37,746 bases of DNA from Streptomyces sp. CBMA123. Its GTDB lineage: Bacteria; Actinomycetota; Actinomycetes; Streptomycetales; Streptomycetaceae. Below the pieces are notes generated by a model. The model did not search any database. It was not told where the DNA came from and saw only the letters and a program-made list of their open reading frames with translations. The stretch is from contig NZ_MECK01000617.1 in the NCBI RefSeq assembly GCF_014596465.1, positions 1 through 37,746 on the forward strand, in the 5' to 3' direction. Shown here piece by piece: positions 14,443-22,546 of this stretch (position 1 is its first letter; each line of letters begins with the position of its first letter). The translations under genes were made by a program, and so were the position numbers.

Positions 14443-15651
14443 ATGAATCCACGGATCCACCTCCTGGCCCTCGGCACCTTCACCGTGGGCACCGAGGGCT
14501 ACGTGATCGCCGGAGTGCTCCCGAGCGTGGCGCGCGACATGCACACCTCGGTCTCCCTGTGCGGTCAGATGGTCACGGTGTTCGCGCTGGTCTACGCCCT
14601 GGCCGGGCCGCCCCTGATCGGCCTGTTCCACCAGACCCCGCCCAAGCGGTTACTGATCGGCGCCGCCCTGTTCTTCGCCGCCGCGAACGCGATCGCCGCC
14701 GTCGCCCCCGACTTCGCGGTGCTCACCGTCGCCCGGGTGCTCGCCGCCCTGGGCGCCTCGCTCTTCGCGGCCCCCGCCGCCGCGACCGCGGCCGCGCTCT
14801 GCGCCCCCGAGGAACTGCCCAAGGCCATCTCGGTGACCGCCGGCGGCAACGCCGTCGCCCTCACCCTGGGCGCCCCGATCGGGACGGTCATCGGCTCGGC
14901 CATGGGCTGGCGCGCGTCCTTCTGGTTCGTGACGCTGCTCGCCGTGATCACCGCCGTCGCGGTCTGGACCGGCCTGCCCGAGGTCCCCTCCGGCGGCAAC
15001 TCCGCCGCCGGGCGACTCGACCTGCTGCGCCGCACCCCGATCCGCTGGGGCCTGGTGACCACCTTCGGGCTCTTCCTGGCCGCCTACTGCGTCTACACCT
15101 ACCTCGACGCGGTGGAGGAGCGGGCGGCCGGGCTGGGCGGCAACGGCGTGGCGGCGCTGATGATCGTGTTCGGCGCCGGCGGCCTGCTCGCCGGACGGAC
15201 CGTCAGCAGGCTCATCACCAGGCGCGGCGTCACCCCCGTCCTGCGCGGGGCGCTCACCCTGATCACCGGGCTGCTCGCGGTGCTGACCGCCCTCACTGTC
15301 ACCGACGCCCCGCTGGTGGCCACGGTGATCTCGTTCCCGCTGATGTTCGCCTTCGGCGCGGCCTGGTGGTCCGGCGGCATCGGCCAGCAGACCCGACTGG
15401 CCGGCCTGGCCGCCGCGCAGCGGGCCCAGGCGCTCGGGCTGCACTTCTCGGCGCAGTTCCTCGGGGTGGCGGTCGGCGGCGCGCTCGGCGGCCTCGCGCT
15501 GTCGGGCGTCGGGCCCGCCGCCGTGCCGGTGGTCGGCGGGGCCGTCGCCCTCGCCACCCTCCTGAGCGTCCGCCAGGTCACCCCCGAGGCGGAGGCCACC
15601 GAGGCCGCCCCGACGGCCCCGGTGCCGGCCGGCAGTCCGGCGGCCCGGTGA
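14443..15651 (+). CDS. MFS drug-efflux transporter (DHA1-like) with a TTA codon
   Basis: A 402-residue inner-membrane exporter with about 12 hydrophobic segments. The opening LLALGTFTVGTEGYVIAGVL resembles chloramphenicol-resistance and purine-efflux type DHA1 transporters, and TVARVLAALGASLFAAPAAA plus AAQRAQALGLHFSAQFLGVA are further family blocks. Codon 70 is TTA (14650-14652), rare here, so translation may be bldA-dependent. Starts: the ATG at 14443 gives the normal N-terminus; an in-frame ATG at 14425 overlaps the operator. It is divergent from the ArsR gene, which with the 20-bp palindrome suggests inducible efflux. The exported compound cannot be named. Confidence 0.9.
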   Translation: MNPRIHLLALGTFTVGTEGYVIAGVLPSVARDMHTSVSLCGQMVTVFALVYALAGPPLIGLFHQTPPKRLLIGAALFFAAANAIAAVAPDFAVLTVARVLAALGASLFAAPAAATAAALCAPEELPKAISVTAGGNAVALTLGAPIGTVIGSAMGWRASFWFVTLLAVITAVAVWTGLPEVPSGGNSAAGRLDLLRRTPIRWGLVTTFGLFLAAYCVYTYLDAVEERAAGLGGNGVAALMIVFGAGGLLAGRTVSRLITRRGVTPVLRGALTLITGLLAVLTALTVTDAPLVATVISFPLMFAFGAAWWSGGIGQQTRLAGLAAAQRAQALGLHFSAQFLGVAVGGALGGLALSGVGPAAVPVVGGAVALATLLSVRQVTPEAEATEAAPTAPVPAGSPAAR

Positions 15652-15672
15652 GCCGCCCGCCGTGAGGAGACC

Positions 15673-15709
15673 TGAACCCTCGAACTCCCGGACGGGAGAA
15701 GAGGGTTCA
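15673..15709. terminator. Bidirectional two-tier terminator
   Basis: TGAACCCTC (15673-15681) pairs with GAGGGTTCA (15701-15709), and inside it CTCCCG pairs with CGGGAG around a 2-base loop. It lies between the convergent MFS (ends 15651) and fabV (ends 15721) genes. Confidence 0.85.
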
Positions 15710-15720
15710 GCGGCGACCGG

Positions 15721-16935
15721 TCAGGCGGTCGGGACCGGCCAGGGCACCTCGGTGGCCACCGGGGCGGTGTAGTCCACGCCCGGCACGGCGAACCCGTACA
15801 GCCGCTGGACCTCGGCGTGGAACCAGCCGAGGTCGGCGAGGCCGGCGATGGTGCCCGTGGTGGCGGCCGCCCAGCGTTCGGCGACGGCCGCCTGGACGGA
15901 CTCGGTCAGCTCCCAGCCGTCCAGCCGGATCCGGCCCTCGTCGTCCAGGACCAGCGGGGCGGCACCGGTGAGCTGGTCCCACAGGGCGGCGAGCTGGTGC
16001 ACCGGCGGGACCATCGCCGCCCCGAGCACGCCGCGCAGCAGACCGGTGTACAGGGCGATGCCCGGGATGGCCGTGGAGGACTGGGTGACGGCGGCGCCGT
16101 TGACGGAGGTGACGGCCCGCCCGCCCAGCTCCCTGCCCAGCCGCTCGTCCAGGGTGCGGGCGGTCGCCTCCAGGTGGGCCTTGGCCGCGCCGATGGTGCC
16201 CTGCCGGTAGATCGCCGCCGTCATCGGCGATCCGATGTACGACAGCGCGGCGGTGGCGAAGCCGTCGGCGAGCAGCCCCCGGCCGGCCAGGTGGTCGATC
16301 CAGCGCTCCCAGTCCGCACCGCCCATCACGGCCACGGTCTGCTCGACGTCGTCGCCCTCGGCCGGACCGGTCTCGACCTCGCGCACCTCGGGGACGCCCT
16401 GCTCGTCGAAGACCAGGGTCTTGGTGCGGTTCGCCGCGCCGATCGGCTTGAGGACGGAGGCGTAGCCGGCGCCGGTGTCCGGGTCGGTGCGCCGGGGCGC
16501 GGCCACCGAGTAGACGAGGTAGTCCAGCCGGCCGCCGAACCGCTCCTGGAGGAGGTCGGCGACCTGCTCCTTCATCGCGTCGGAGAAGGCGTCGCCGTTG
16601 AGGAAGACCACGTCCCGCCCGGCGGCCCGGGCGAGTTCGGCGGTGGCGGCGGTGCGGTACCAGCCGGCCGTAGCGGTGCGGCGCTCGGTGGGGGCCTTCT
16701 CGAAGGAGACCAGGACGCCGCGGATGCCGGCCCGCTTGAGCCCGGCGACGGTGGCCGCCAGGCCGTACCCGGCCGAGGAGCCGATGATAAGGGCCACCGG
16801 CCCGGCACCCTCCGGGGCGTCGGCAGGCTCCGGGCAGTCCCGCCACAGGTCGGTCACCAGCCGCTCGCAGCCCGCCGGGTGGGAGTCGAGGAAGAGGAAG
16901 CCCCGGTTGCGGGGGACGATGACGCGCTCGCTCAC
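15721..16935 (-). CDS. fabV: FabV-type trans-2-enoyl-ACP/CoA reductase
   Basis: A 404-residue NAD(P)H-dependent enoyl reductase that performs the last step of each fatty-acid elongation cycle. The N-terminus ERVIVPRNRGFLFLDSHPAG is the FabV signature; the nucleotide-binding loop is IIGSSAGYGLA (50-60); Y243 and K252 form the extended Tyr-x8-Lys active site (IYRQGTIGAAK); further family blocks are VYSVAAPRRTDP and SSTAIPGIALYTGLL. The GTG at 16935 has AAGGACTT upstream and yields the conserved N-terminus. FabV is insensitive or weakly sensitive to triclosan, unlike FabI/InhA, so in an actinomycete it is probably an additional isozyme for resistance or a specialised acyl chain. It is monocistronic, with a shared terminator at its 3' side and the divergent methyltransferase upstream. 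Confidence 0.93.
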   Translation of the reverse strand: MSERVIVPRNRGFLFLDSHPAGCERLVTDLWRDCPEPADAPEGAGPVALIIGSSAGYGLAATVAGLKRAGIRGVLVSFEKAPTERRTATAGWYRTAATAELARAAGRDVVFLNGDAFSDAMKEQVADLLQERFGGRLDYLVYSVAAPRRTDPDTGAGYASVLKPIGAANRTKTLVFDEQGVPEVREVETGPAEGDDVEQTVAVMGGADWERWIDHLAGRGLLADGFATAALSYIGSPMTAAIYRQGTIGAAKAHLEATARTLDERLGRELGGRAVTSVNGAAVTQSSTAIPGIALYTGLLRGVLGAAMVPPVHQLAALWDQLTGAAPLVLDDEGRIRLDGWELTESVQAAVAERWAAATTGTIAGLADLGWFHAEVQRLYGFAVPGVDYTAPVATEVPWPVPTA

Positions 16936-17225
16936 GATGGCAAGTCCTTGGGTCGGTTGGAGGGGTCGGCCGGAGTCCGGCCGCGGCGACCGGCCGGGCC
17001 GCCGCGTGCAGCCAGTCTGGGGCAGCGCCGGGCGCGGCAGCGGCCCCCACCAGGCACAACGATCACGAGTGGATCTTGGAGTGTTCCACCACTGACGCCC
17101 GGGCCCCGTCCGGCCCGGCACGGCCCGCAGCCCGGGCGGCGCGTCGGCGGAAGGGTGGGCACGGGGCGGGTGTCAGAATCGGCGGGTTCATGCCGGAGCA
17201 CGGTGCACGTCCGAAGGAGTGAGCG

Positions 17226-18044
17226 ATGGGCGGCGGGGAACGGCCGGAGTTGGAGCAGGTGCCGGAGACGGCGCTGTGGACGTTGTGGCACCGGGCACTG
17301 GAGGCCCGGCGGCCGGACACGGTGCTGCACGATCCGGTCGCGGTCGAGCTGGTGGAGCGGATCGACTTCCCGTTCGCCGAGCGGTTCGGGCGGACGCCGC
17401 TGGTGAGCCAGCTGCAGGCGCTGCGGGCGGCCTGCTTCGACCGCGAGGCGGCGGACTTCCTGGACCGGCACCCGCGCGCCACGGTGGTCGGGCTCGGCGA
17501 CGGACTGGAGACCCAGGCCTGGCGGGTGGACAACGGGCGGGCCGACTGGCTGTCGGTCGACCTGCCCGAGACGGCCCGGCTGCGCGAACGGCTGCTGCCC
17601 CCGGACGACCGGCGCCGGATCCTCGCCTGCTCCGCCACCGACCTGCGCTGGGCGGACGAAGTCGACCCGGACCCGGACCGCGGGGTGCTGATCACCACCG
17701 AGGGCCTGCTGATGTACCTGCGGCCGACCGAGGTCCGGGAGCTGATCGCCGCCTGCGCCGAACGCTTCCCCGGCGGCGCGATGGTGCTCGACGCGGTGCC
17801 GCGCTGGGCCAGCCGCCTGGCCGTCCGGGGCAAGCTGCGGGACCGCCACTACCAGGCGCCGCCGATGCCCTTCGGCATGGACGCGGACGAGCTCGGCAAG
17901 CTGGCGCAGGCACACCCGGCGGTCACCGACGTGCGGGAGGTCTACCCGGAGGGCGGGCGCGGCCTGCTGCGGGCCCTGCTGCCGGCGGCACGACGGATCA
18001 AGCAGCGGCCTTCCGTCGTCGCCCTGCGTTTTACCCAATCTTGA
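17226..18044 (+). CDS. LCMT/PPM1-like SAM-dependent methyltransferase
   Basis: A 272-residue methyltransferase of the leucine-carboxyl-methyltransferase-like group. ALEARRPDTVLHDPVAVELV near the N-terminus, ATVVGLGDGLETQAWRVDNG for SAM binding, DWLSVDLPETARLRERLLP, and LITTEGLLMYLRPTEVREL in the C-half are diagnostic. Bacterial members are often O-methyltransferases of secondary metabolites and rarely have known substrates. The ATG at 17226 is preceded by GAAGGAG with 6-base spacing. It is divergent from fabV over 290 bases; a small palindrome CGTCGT-A-ACGACG (18086-18098) follows the gene. Confidence 0.88.
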   Translation: MGGGERPELEQVPETALWTLWHRALEARRPDTVLHDPVAVELVERIDFPFAERFGRTPLVSQLQALRAACFDREAADFLDRHPRATVVGLGDGLETQAWRVDNGRADWLSVDLPETARLRERLLPPDDRRRILACSATDLRWADEVDPDPDRGVLITTEGLLMYLRPTEVRELIAACAERFPGGAMVLDAVPRWASRLAVRGKLRDRHYQAPPMPFGMDADELGKLAQAHPAVTDVREVYPEGGRGLLRALLPAARRIKQRPSVVALRFTQS

Positions 18045-18246
18045 AGAAAGGCCGGTCGGCCTGGAACTATTGGCGCGGGGGCGTACGTCGTAACGACGGG
18101 TGATCGGCCAGGGGGACAGGCCGCCCGGCACGTTAGGCTGCGCCCAGGGGAAGCGGCCCGGGTGCCGCCATCGGACAACCGTCGGGACGGGCGTGCGGCT
18201 CCACGGGGAGCCGGCCCCGCCCCGACCTGCCACGGAGGTACTGGCC

Positions 18247-18906
18247 TTGCACATCGACGCCTGGATCGAGAGCGTCCCCCCGACCGCGGTGTACGCCCTG
18301 ATCGGCCTGATCATCGGGATCGAATCCCTGGGCATCCCGCTGCCCGGTGAGATCGCCCTGGTCACGGCGTCCCTGATGGCGGTCAAGGGCGTGGTGAGCC
18401 CGTGGGGGATCGCGGCCTGTGCGATCGCGGGCGCGATCATCGGCGACTCGATCGGGTACTCGATCGGCCGCAAGGGCGGCAAGCCGCTCTTCGAGAAGCT
18501 GGGGCGGAAGTTCCCCAAGCACTTCGGACCCGCGCACCTGGCGACCGCCGAGCGCTCGTTCCAGAAGTGGGGCATGTGGGCGGTCTTCTTCGGCCGCTTC
18601 ATCGCCCTGCTGCGCATCTTCGCGGGCCCGCTGGCGGGCGCCCTGAAGATGCCGTACTGGAAGTTCCTGATCGCCAACGTGCTGGGCGGCGTGATCTGGG
18701 CCGGCGGTACGACCCTGCTGGTCTTCAAGGTGGGCAAGGCCATCGAGCCGTGGCTGTCCCGGTTCTCCTGGGCGGGCCTGGCCGCGGCCGTGGTGATCGG
18801 GGCGCTCTCGGCCTGGGTGATGAAGCGCCGGGCCGCCAGGACCCACGCGAAGATCGAGGCGGAGGAGGCGGCCAAGGCCGCCGCCGGTGCCCCCGTCGCG
18901 GAGTGA
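18247..18906 (+). CDS. DedA-family integral membrane protein
   Basis: A 219-residue DedA (SNARE-associated/VTT) protein. Family signatures are GIPLPGEIALVTASLMA (re-entrant helix with the acidic residue), AGAIIGDSIGYSIGRKGG, FQKWGMWAVFFGRFIALLRIF and FAGPLAGALKMPYWKFLIAN. The FGRF-x-ALLR arginines are those needed for function in DedA proteins, which flip undecaprenyl phosphate or phospholipids and support envelope homeostasis. The start is taken as TTG at 18247 because GGAGG lies at 18234-18238, 8 bases upstream; the frame is open further upstream to 18100 but that part looks non-coding. The C-terminus is an Ala/Lys-rich cytoplasmic tail. Confidence 0.9.
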   Translation: MHIDAWIESVPPTAVYALIGLIIGIESLGIPLPGEIALVTASLMAVKGVVSPWGIAACAIAGAIIGDSIGYSIGRKGGKPLFEKLGRKFPKHFGPAHLATAERSFQKWGMWAVFFGRFIALLRIFAGPLAGALKMPYWKFLIANVLGGVIWAGGTTLLVFKVGKAIEPWLSRFSWAGLAAAVVIGALSAWVMKRRAARTHAKIEAEEAAKAAAGAPVAE

Positions 18907-18995
18907 CGGAGCGTAGCCGGTAGTCGCCCTGGCGTCGTCGGGCCCCGGAGTAGCATCGGCCGGAAGCTGCCGATCTTGCATCACTGGAGGGCCCG

Positions 18996-19676
18996 ATGAC
19001 CCAGCCGACCCAGCAGGCGACCTGGAACGCGGTGGACGCCTACTTCTCCGACCAGCTGGTCGGCCCTGACCCGGTGCTGGAGGCCGCCACGGCCGACGCC
19101 GACGCCGCCGGGCTGCCGAAGATCGCGGTGGCCCCCAACCAGGGCAAGCTGCTGCACCTGCTGGCGCTGACCCAGGGGGCGCGCCGGATCCTGGAGGTCG
19201 GCACCCTCGGCGGCTACAGCGCGATCTGGCTGGCCCGGGCGCTGCCCGCGGACGGCACCCTGATCTCCCTGGAGATCGATCCCGCGCGTGCCGACGTGGC
19301 GCGCGGCAACCTGGCGCGCGCCGGGCTGGGCGCGGTCGCCGAGGTGCGGACCGGCCGGGCCGCCGACGCGCTGGCGGCGCTGGTCGAGCAGGGCGAGGCC
19401 CCCTTCGACCTGGTGTTCATCGACGCCGACAAGCCGAACAACCCCGAGTACTTCCGGCGGGCGCTGCAACTGACCCGGCCGGGCTCGCTGATCATCGTCG
19501 ACAACGTGGTGCGCGGCGGAGCGATCGCCGACGCGGCCAGCACCGACCCGGCGGTCGTCGCCACCCGCGCCCTGCACGAGCTGATCGCCGCCGAGCCGAG
19601 GGTCACCGCGACGTCCGTCCAGACCGTCGGCAGCAAGGGCTACGACGGCTTCACCCTGGCCCGCGTCCAGGGCTGA
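18996..19676 (+). CDS. Class I O-methyltransferase (caffeoyl-CoA OMT type)
   Basis: A 226-residue SAM-dependent O-methyltransferase of the methyltransferase-3/catechol-caffeoyl-CoA family. ILEVGTLGGYSAIWLARALP binds SAM, ISLEIDPARADVA carries the ribose-binding acidic residue, and FIDADKPNNPEYF with VDNVVRGG supplies the metal-binding aspartates and asparagine. It methylates catechol-like hydroxyls with Mg2+. The ATG at 18996 follows GGAGGG. A TAGCAT hexamer about 40 bases upstream may be its -10 box. The next gene begins 25 bases after its stop in the same direction, so the following two genes may be cotranscribed. Confidence 0.92.
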   Translation: MTQPTQQATWNAVDAYFSDQLVGPDPVLEAATADADAAGLPKIAVAPNQGKLLHLLALTQGARRILEVGTLGGYSAIWLARALPADGTLISLEIDPARADVARGNLARAGLGAVAEVRTGRAADALAALVEQGEAPFDLVFIDADKPNNPEYFRRALQLTRPGSLIIVDNVVRGGAIADAASTDPAVVATRALHELIAAEPRVTATSVQTVGSKGYDGFTLARVQG

Positions 19677-19701
19677 CCCCCCAGAGGAACGGAGAGACGA
19701 C

Positions 19702-20601
19702 GTGCGGATCGGACTGCTGGGCACCGGCACCTGGGCGGAGCGGGTGCACGCACCCGTCCTGGCCGAGCACCCCGGGCTGGAGTTCACCGGTGTCTGGGGC
19801 CGCCGGCCGGAGGCGGCCGAGGCGCTCGGCGCGGCACACGGCGTGCCCGGGTACGGCGACCTCGACCGGCTGCTGGCCGAGGTCGACGCCGTCTCCATCG
19901 CGCTGCCGCCGGCCGTCCAGGCCGGGCTGGCCGTGCGGGCCGCCGAGGCCGGCCGCCACCTGCTGCTGGACAAGCCGGTCGCGTTCACCGTGCCGGACGC
20001 CCGTGCGGTGGCCGGCGCCGTCCGCGCGCACGGCGTCGCCTCGGTGGTGTTCTTCACCGTCCGCTTCGGCGGCGAGCAGATCCCGTGGATCGAGCGGCAG
20101 GCGGAGCTCGGCGGCTGGTTCACCGGCCGCTCGGACTGGCTCGGCTCGGTGTTCGCCCCGGACAGCACCAGCCCGTACGCGGCCTCGCCGTGGCGCAAGG
20201 ACAAGGGCGCGCTGTGGGACGTCGGCCCGCACGCGCTGTCCGTGCTGCTGCCGGTGCTGGGCGACGCGACGCAGGTCACCGCGGTGGCCGGGCCGCAGGA
20301 CACCGTCCACCTGGTGCTGCGGCACGCCGGCGGCGCGTCCAGCACGCTCGCGCTCAGCCTGACCGCCCCGCGCGCGGGCGGCGGCGTCGCGATGGAGCTG
20401 CGCGGCGAGCACGGGGTGGCGCAGCTTCCCGAGCGCGGCGAGGGCCCCACCGCGGCCCTGCACCGGGCGGTGGACGCCCTGCTGGCCTCGGCCGACTCGG
20501 GCGAGGCGCACCCCTGCGGGGCGGACTTCGGCCTGCGGGTGGTGGAGATCCTGGCGGGCGCCGAGCGCTCGCTGACGAGCGGCGCAACGGTGGAGGTGTG
20601 A
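19702..20601 (+). CDS. Gfo/Idh/MocA-family oxidoreductase
   Basis: A 299-residue NAD(P)-dependent oxidoreductase. The Rossmann fold starts at residue 2 (RIGLLGTGTWAERVHAPVLA); AVSIALPPAVQAGLAVRAAE and HLLLDKPVAFTVPDA hold the conserved Lys-Pro pair, and KGALWDVGPHALSVLL in the C-terminal domain has the aspartate and histidine usually involved in catalysis. Typical substrates are sugars or inositols; none can be assigned. GTG at 19702 has GGAGAG upstream. Its stop overlaps the GTG of the DUF402 gene by 4 bases, a tight coupling. Confidence 0.9.
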   Translation: MRIGLLGTGTWAERVHAPVLAEHPGLEFTGVWGRRPEAAEALGAAHGVPGYGDLDRLLAEVDAVSIALPPAVQAGLAVRAAEAGRHLLLDKPVAFTVPDARAVAGAVRAHGVASVVFFTVRFGGEQIPWIERQAELGGWFTGRSDWLGSVFAPDSTSPYAASPWRKDKGALWDVGPHALSVLLPVLGDATQVTAVAGPQDTVHLVLRHAGGASSTLALSLTAPRAGGGVAMELRGEHGVAQLPERGEGPTAALHRAVDALLASADSGEAHPCGADFGLRVVEILAGAERSLTSGATVEV

Positions 20602-21227
20602 GGCCGGCGGACCACGTCCCGGGGCGGGTGCTGCGCTGGCGGTTCCACTTCGGCGGGCAGCTGACCAGCTGCCTGCCGATGCGGGTGGTGGAGAGCGGCC
20701 CGGACGGGCTGCTGCTCTGGCTGGCGGCCGGCTCGCCGCTGTGGAAGGCCGAACTCCCGGGCGGGCGGCACATCCGGGACATTCCGCCGGAGAGCCACCC
20801 CGCCGGGGGCTACCCGCTGGTGCCCGGCGAGTGGGACGCGGTCAGCGCGCTGATCCACCAGCCGGCCGGGCGGCCGTACGCGGTCTGGTGGATCTTCGAG
20901 CCGGGCACCGGCTTCTCCCACTGGTACGTGAACCTGGAGCACCGGGAGTACCGCGGCGAGGAGGTCGACGTCCACGACCTGGAACTGGACCTGGAGGTGG
21001 ACGCCGAGCGCCGGTGGCGCTGGAAGGACGAGGAGTCCTTCGCCGCCAAGACCGGGCACCCGGCCTACTGGAGCGCCGCCGAGGCGCGGGCGATCCGGGC
21101 GGGCGGCGAGGCGGTGGCGCGGCTGGTCGAGGCGGGGGCGTTCCCCTTCGACGGGACCCACCGGGACTTCGCCCCGCCCGCCGACTGGCCGCTCCCGGAG
21201 CGCCCGGCCAGGCCCGTCCGGCCGTAG
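20598..21227 (+). CDS. DUF402-domain protein (nucleoside diphosphatase-like)
   Basis: A 209-residue DUF402 protein. The WRFHFGGQLTSCLPMRVVES start, WWIFEPGTGFSHWYVNLEHR and the acidic VDVHDLELDLEVDAERRWRW segment match the family, in which clustered Asp/Glu residues bind divalent metal; characterised members hydrolyse nucleoside di- or triphosphates or CMP-linked intermediates (FomD type). The GTG at 20598 overlaps the preceding oxidoreductase stop (GTGA). It ends 25 bases before the convergent membrane-protein gene. Its true substrate is not evident. Confidence 0.85.
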   Translation: MRPADHVPGRVLRWRFHFGGQLTSCLPMRVVESGPDGLLLWLAAGSPLWKAELPGGRHIRDIPPESHPAGGYPLVPGEWDAVSALIHQPAGRPYAVWWIFEPGTGFSHWYVNLEHREYRGEEVDVHDLELDLEVDAERRWRWKDEESFAAKTGHPAYWSAAEARAIRAGGEAVARLVEAGAFPFDGTHRDFAPPADWPLPERPARPVRP

Positions 21228-21251
21228 CGGGCGGGACGTCGGTCAGGCCGG

Positions 21252-22370
21252 TCAGGAGGGCCCGCTCGGCGGCAGGCCCGGGCGGGAGGCCTCCGGGCGG
21301 CGGTCGGTGGGGCGGGCCGGGGGGATGGGCGGGGCGTGGAAGTCGCGCGGGCCGGTCCACAGGGCCGGGACGGAGTCACTGCGGCGGGCGAGTTCGTACG
21401 CCAGGGCCTCGTAGTTGACCCGCCAGCCGCGGAAGTGCCGCCAGGCGTCCTCGACCGGGCGCTCGCGCGGGAAGCCGGCCGCGGTGACCATCGCGACGGC
21501 GCCCAGGTACTCGGCGTAGCTGAGCCGGATCGGGGTGTCCGGGTCCGGGTCGGCGTCGAAGTCGATGCGCAGCGCCCGGCCGATGTCGCGCATCGCGGTG
21601 AAGCCGGCCCGGACCACCAGCCGGGCCTCGGGCGGGGCCGAGCGCGGGCACAGGGCAAGGTGGAGGGCGGCGGCGTCCATCACCGCGATCAGGCCGACCA
21701 CCCAGCTGCGGTTGGGCTGCGGGGAGCGGAAGGACAGCAGCACCGGGTAGTTGGAGTGGCTCTCGCCGATGTCGGCGGCGAGCCGCTCCCAGTCGCGGTA
21801 GAGCTGGGGGAGCGCGGTCTCGGTGTCCACCAGGGACTGCCGGGCGAGGAGTTCCGGCCCCCAGGCGGGCTCGCCGGCCCGGGACTGCAGCAGCGTCACC
21901 TCGGTCTCGCGCCGCTGGTAGGCGGCGTACAGGGTGGGCAGGTAGGCGATCTGCAGGGCGATCACCAGGGGGCCGCTGGCGGCGGCCAGGAAGTCGATCG
22001 CGGACAGCTGCAGCCGTTCGCCGCTCGCGTACCCGAGGGTGAACAGGCTGGACCCGGCCTCCCGGATGGACACCGACCAGCTGATCCCCGAGGTGCCGTG
22101 CAGCAGCAGGGTGTAGGCGAGCAGCATCCCGCTGAGCCAGACCCCGAGCATGCCGAGCAGCACCAGCGGCGCCAGCCAGGTCTGCGCGCGGTCCTGCGCC
22201 CGGTAGGTGCCGAACGGCGCGGCCCCCAGCCGCAGCATGGTGCGCAGCCCCGCCCACAGCCGGAACACCAGGGCCGAGTAGAGCCCGCGCGGGACGACCA
22301 GGGTGCGCAGGATGCTGCCCACGACGAGCAGGAGCAGCAGCACGCCGAGCAGGGTGTGGATCAACCTCAT
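21252..22370 (-). CDS. Membrane protein with K+-channel-like pore loop
   Basis: A 372-residue protein with three hydrophobic segments at about residues 6-26, 66-90 and 122-146 and a long cytoplasmic C-terminal domain (about 150-372). Between the second and third segments lies REAGSSLFTLGYASG (103-117), placed like the pore helix and filter of two-helix K+ channels, but with TLGYAS where TVGYGD is canonical. The cytoplasmic domain contains ETEVTLLQSRAGEPAWGPEL, DWERLAADIGESHSNYPVLL and FRGWRVNYEALAYELA, conserved blocks of an uncharacterised actinobacterial family as I remember it. Ion conduction is therefore only a hypothesis. The ATG at 22370 begins directly at the first transmembrane segment; no good ribosome site is seen. 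Divergent from the penicillin-binding protein. Confidence 0.75.
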   Translation of the reverse strand: MRLIHTLLGVLLLLLVVGSILRTLVVPRGLYSALVFRLWAGLRTMLRLGAAPFGTYRAQDRAQTWLAPLVLLGMLGVWLSGMLLAYTLLLHGTSGISWSVSIREAGSSLFTLGYASGERLQLSAIDFLAAASGPLVIALQIAYLPTLYAAYQRRETEVTLLQSRAGEPAWGPELLARQSLVDTETALPQLYRDWERLAADIGESHSNYPVLLSFRSPQPNRSWVVGLIAVMDAAALHLALCPRSAPPEARLVVRAGFTAMRDIGRALRIDFDADPDPDTPIRLSYAEYLGAVAMVTAAGFPRERPVEDAWRHFRGWRVNYEALAYELARRSDSVPALWTGPRDFHAPPIPPARPTDRRPEASRPGLPPSGPS

Positions 22371-22546
22371 GGCGCCATTGTGGCGGTCGCGGGGGGTGGT
22401 CGTGGTGCGGAGGGGGCGTCCTGGCCGGTGCGGCGGGCGGTTGCGGTACGCGGTATGACCATGATCACACCGATGGGGAGCCGCCCTGGGGCGGTCCGAA
22501 AGGCGTCTATCTGAGTAGGGGGTCGTCCCAGGAGATCGGAGACCGG

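Noticed and set aside
16932..18956. 674-residue minus-strand open frame
   Set aside because: It is antisense to the methyltransferase and DedA genes, which have clear family motifs and ribosome sites; its own translation is compositionally biased.
22440..22546. ECF-type sigma promoter (GGAGCC...CGTCTA) before the PBP gene
   Set aside because: CGTCTA is present at 22503-22508 region but the only GGAAC-like -35 lies about 21 bases away, too far for a convincing ECF promoter.
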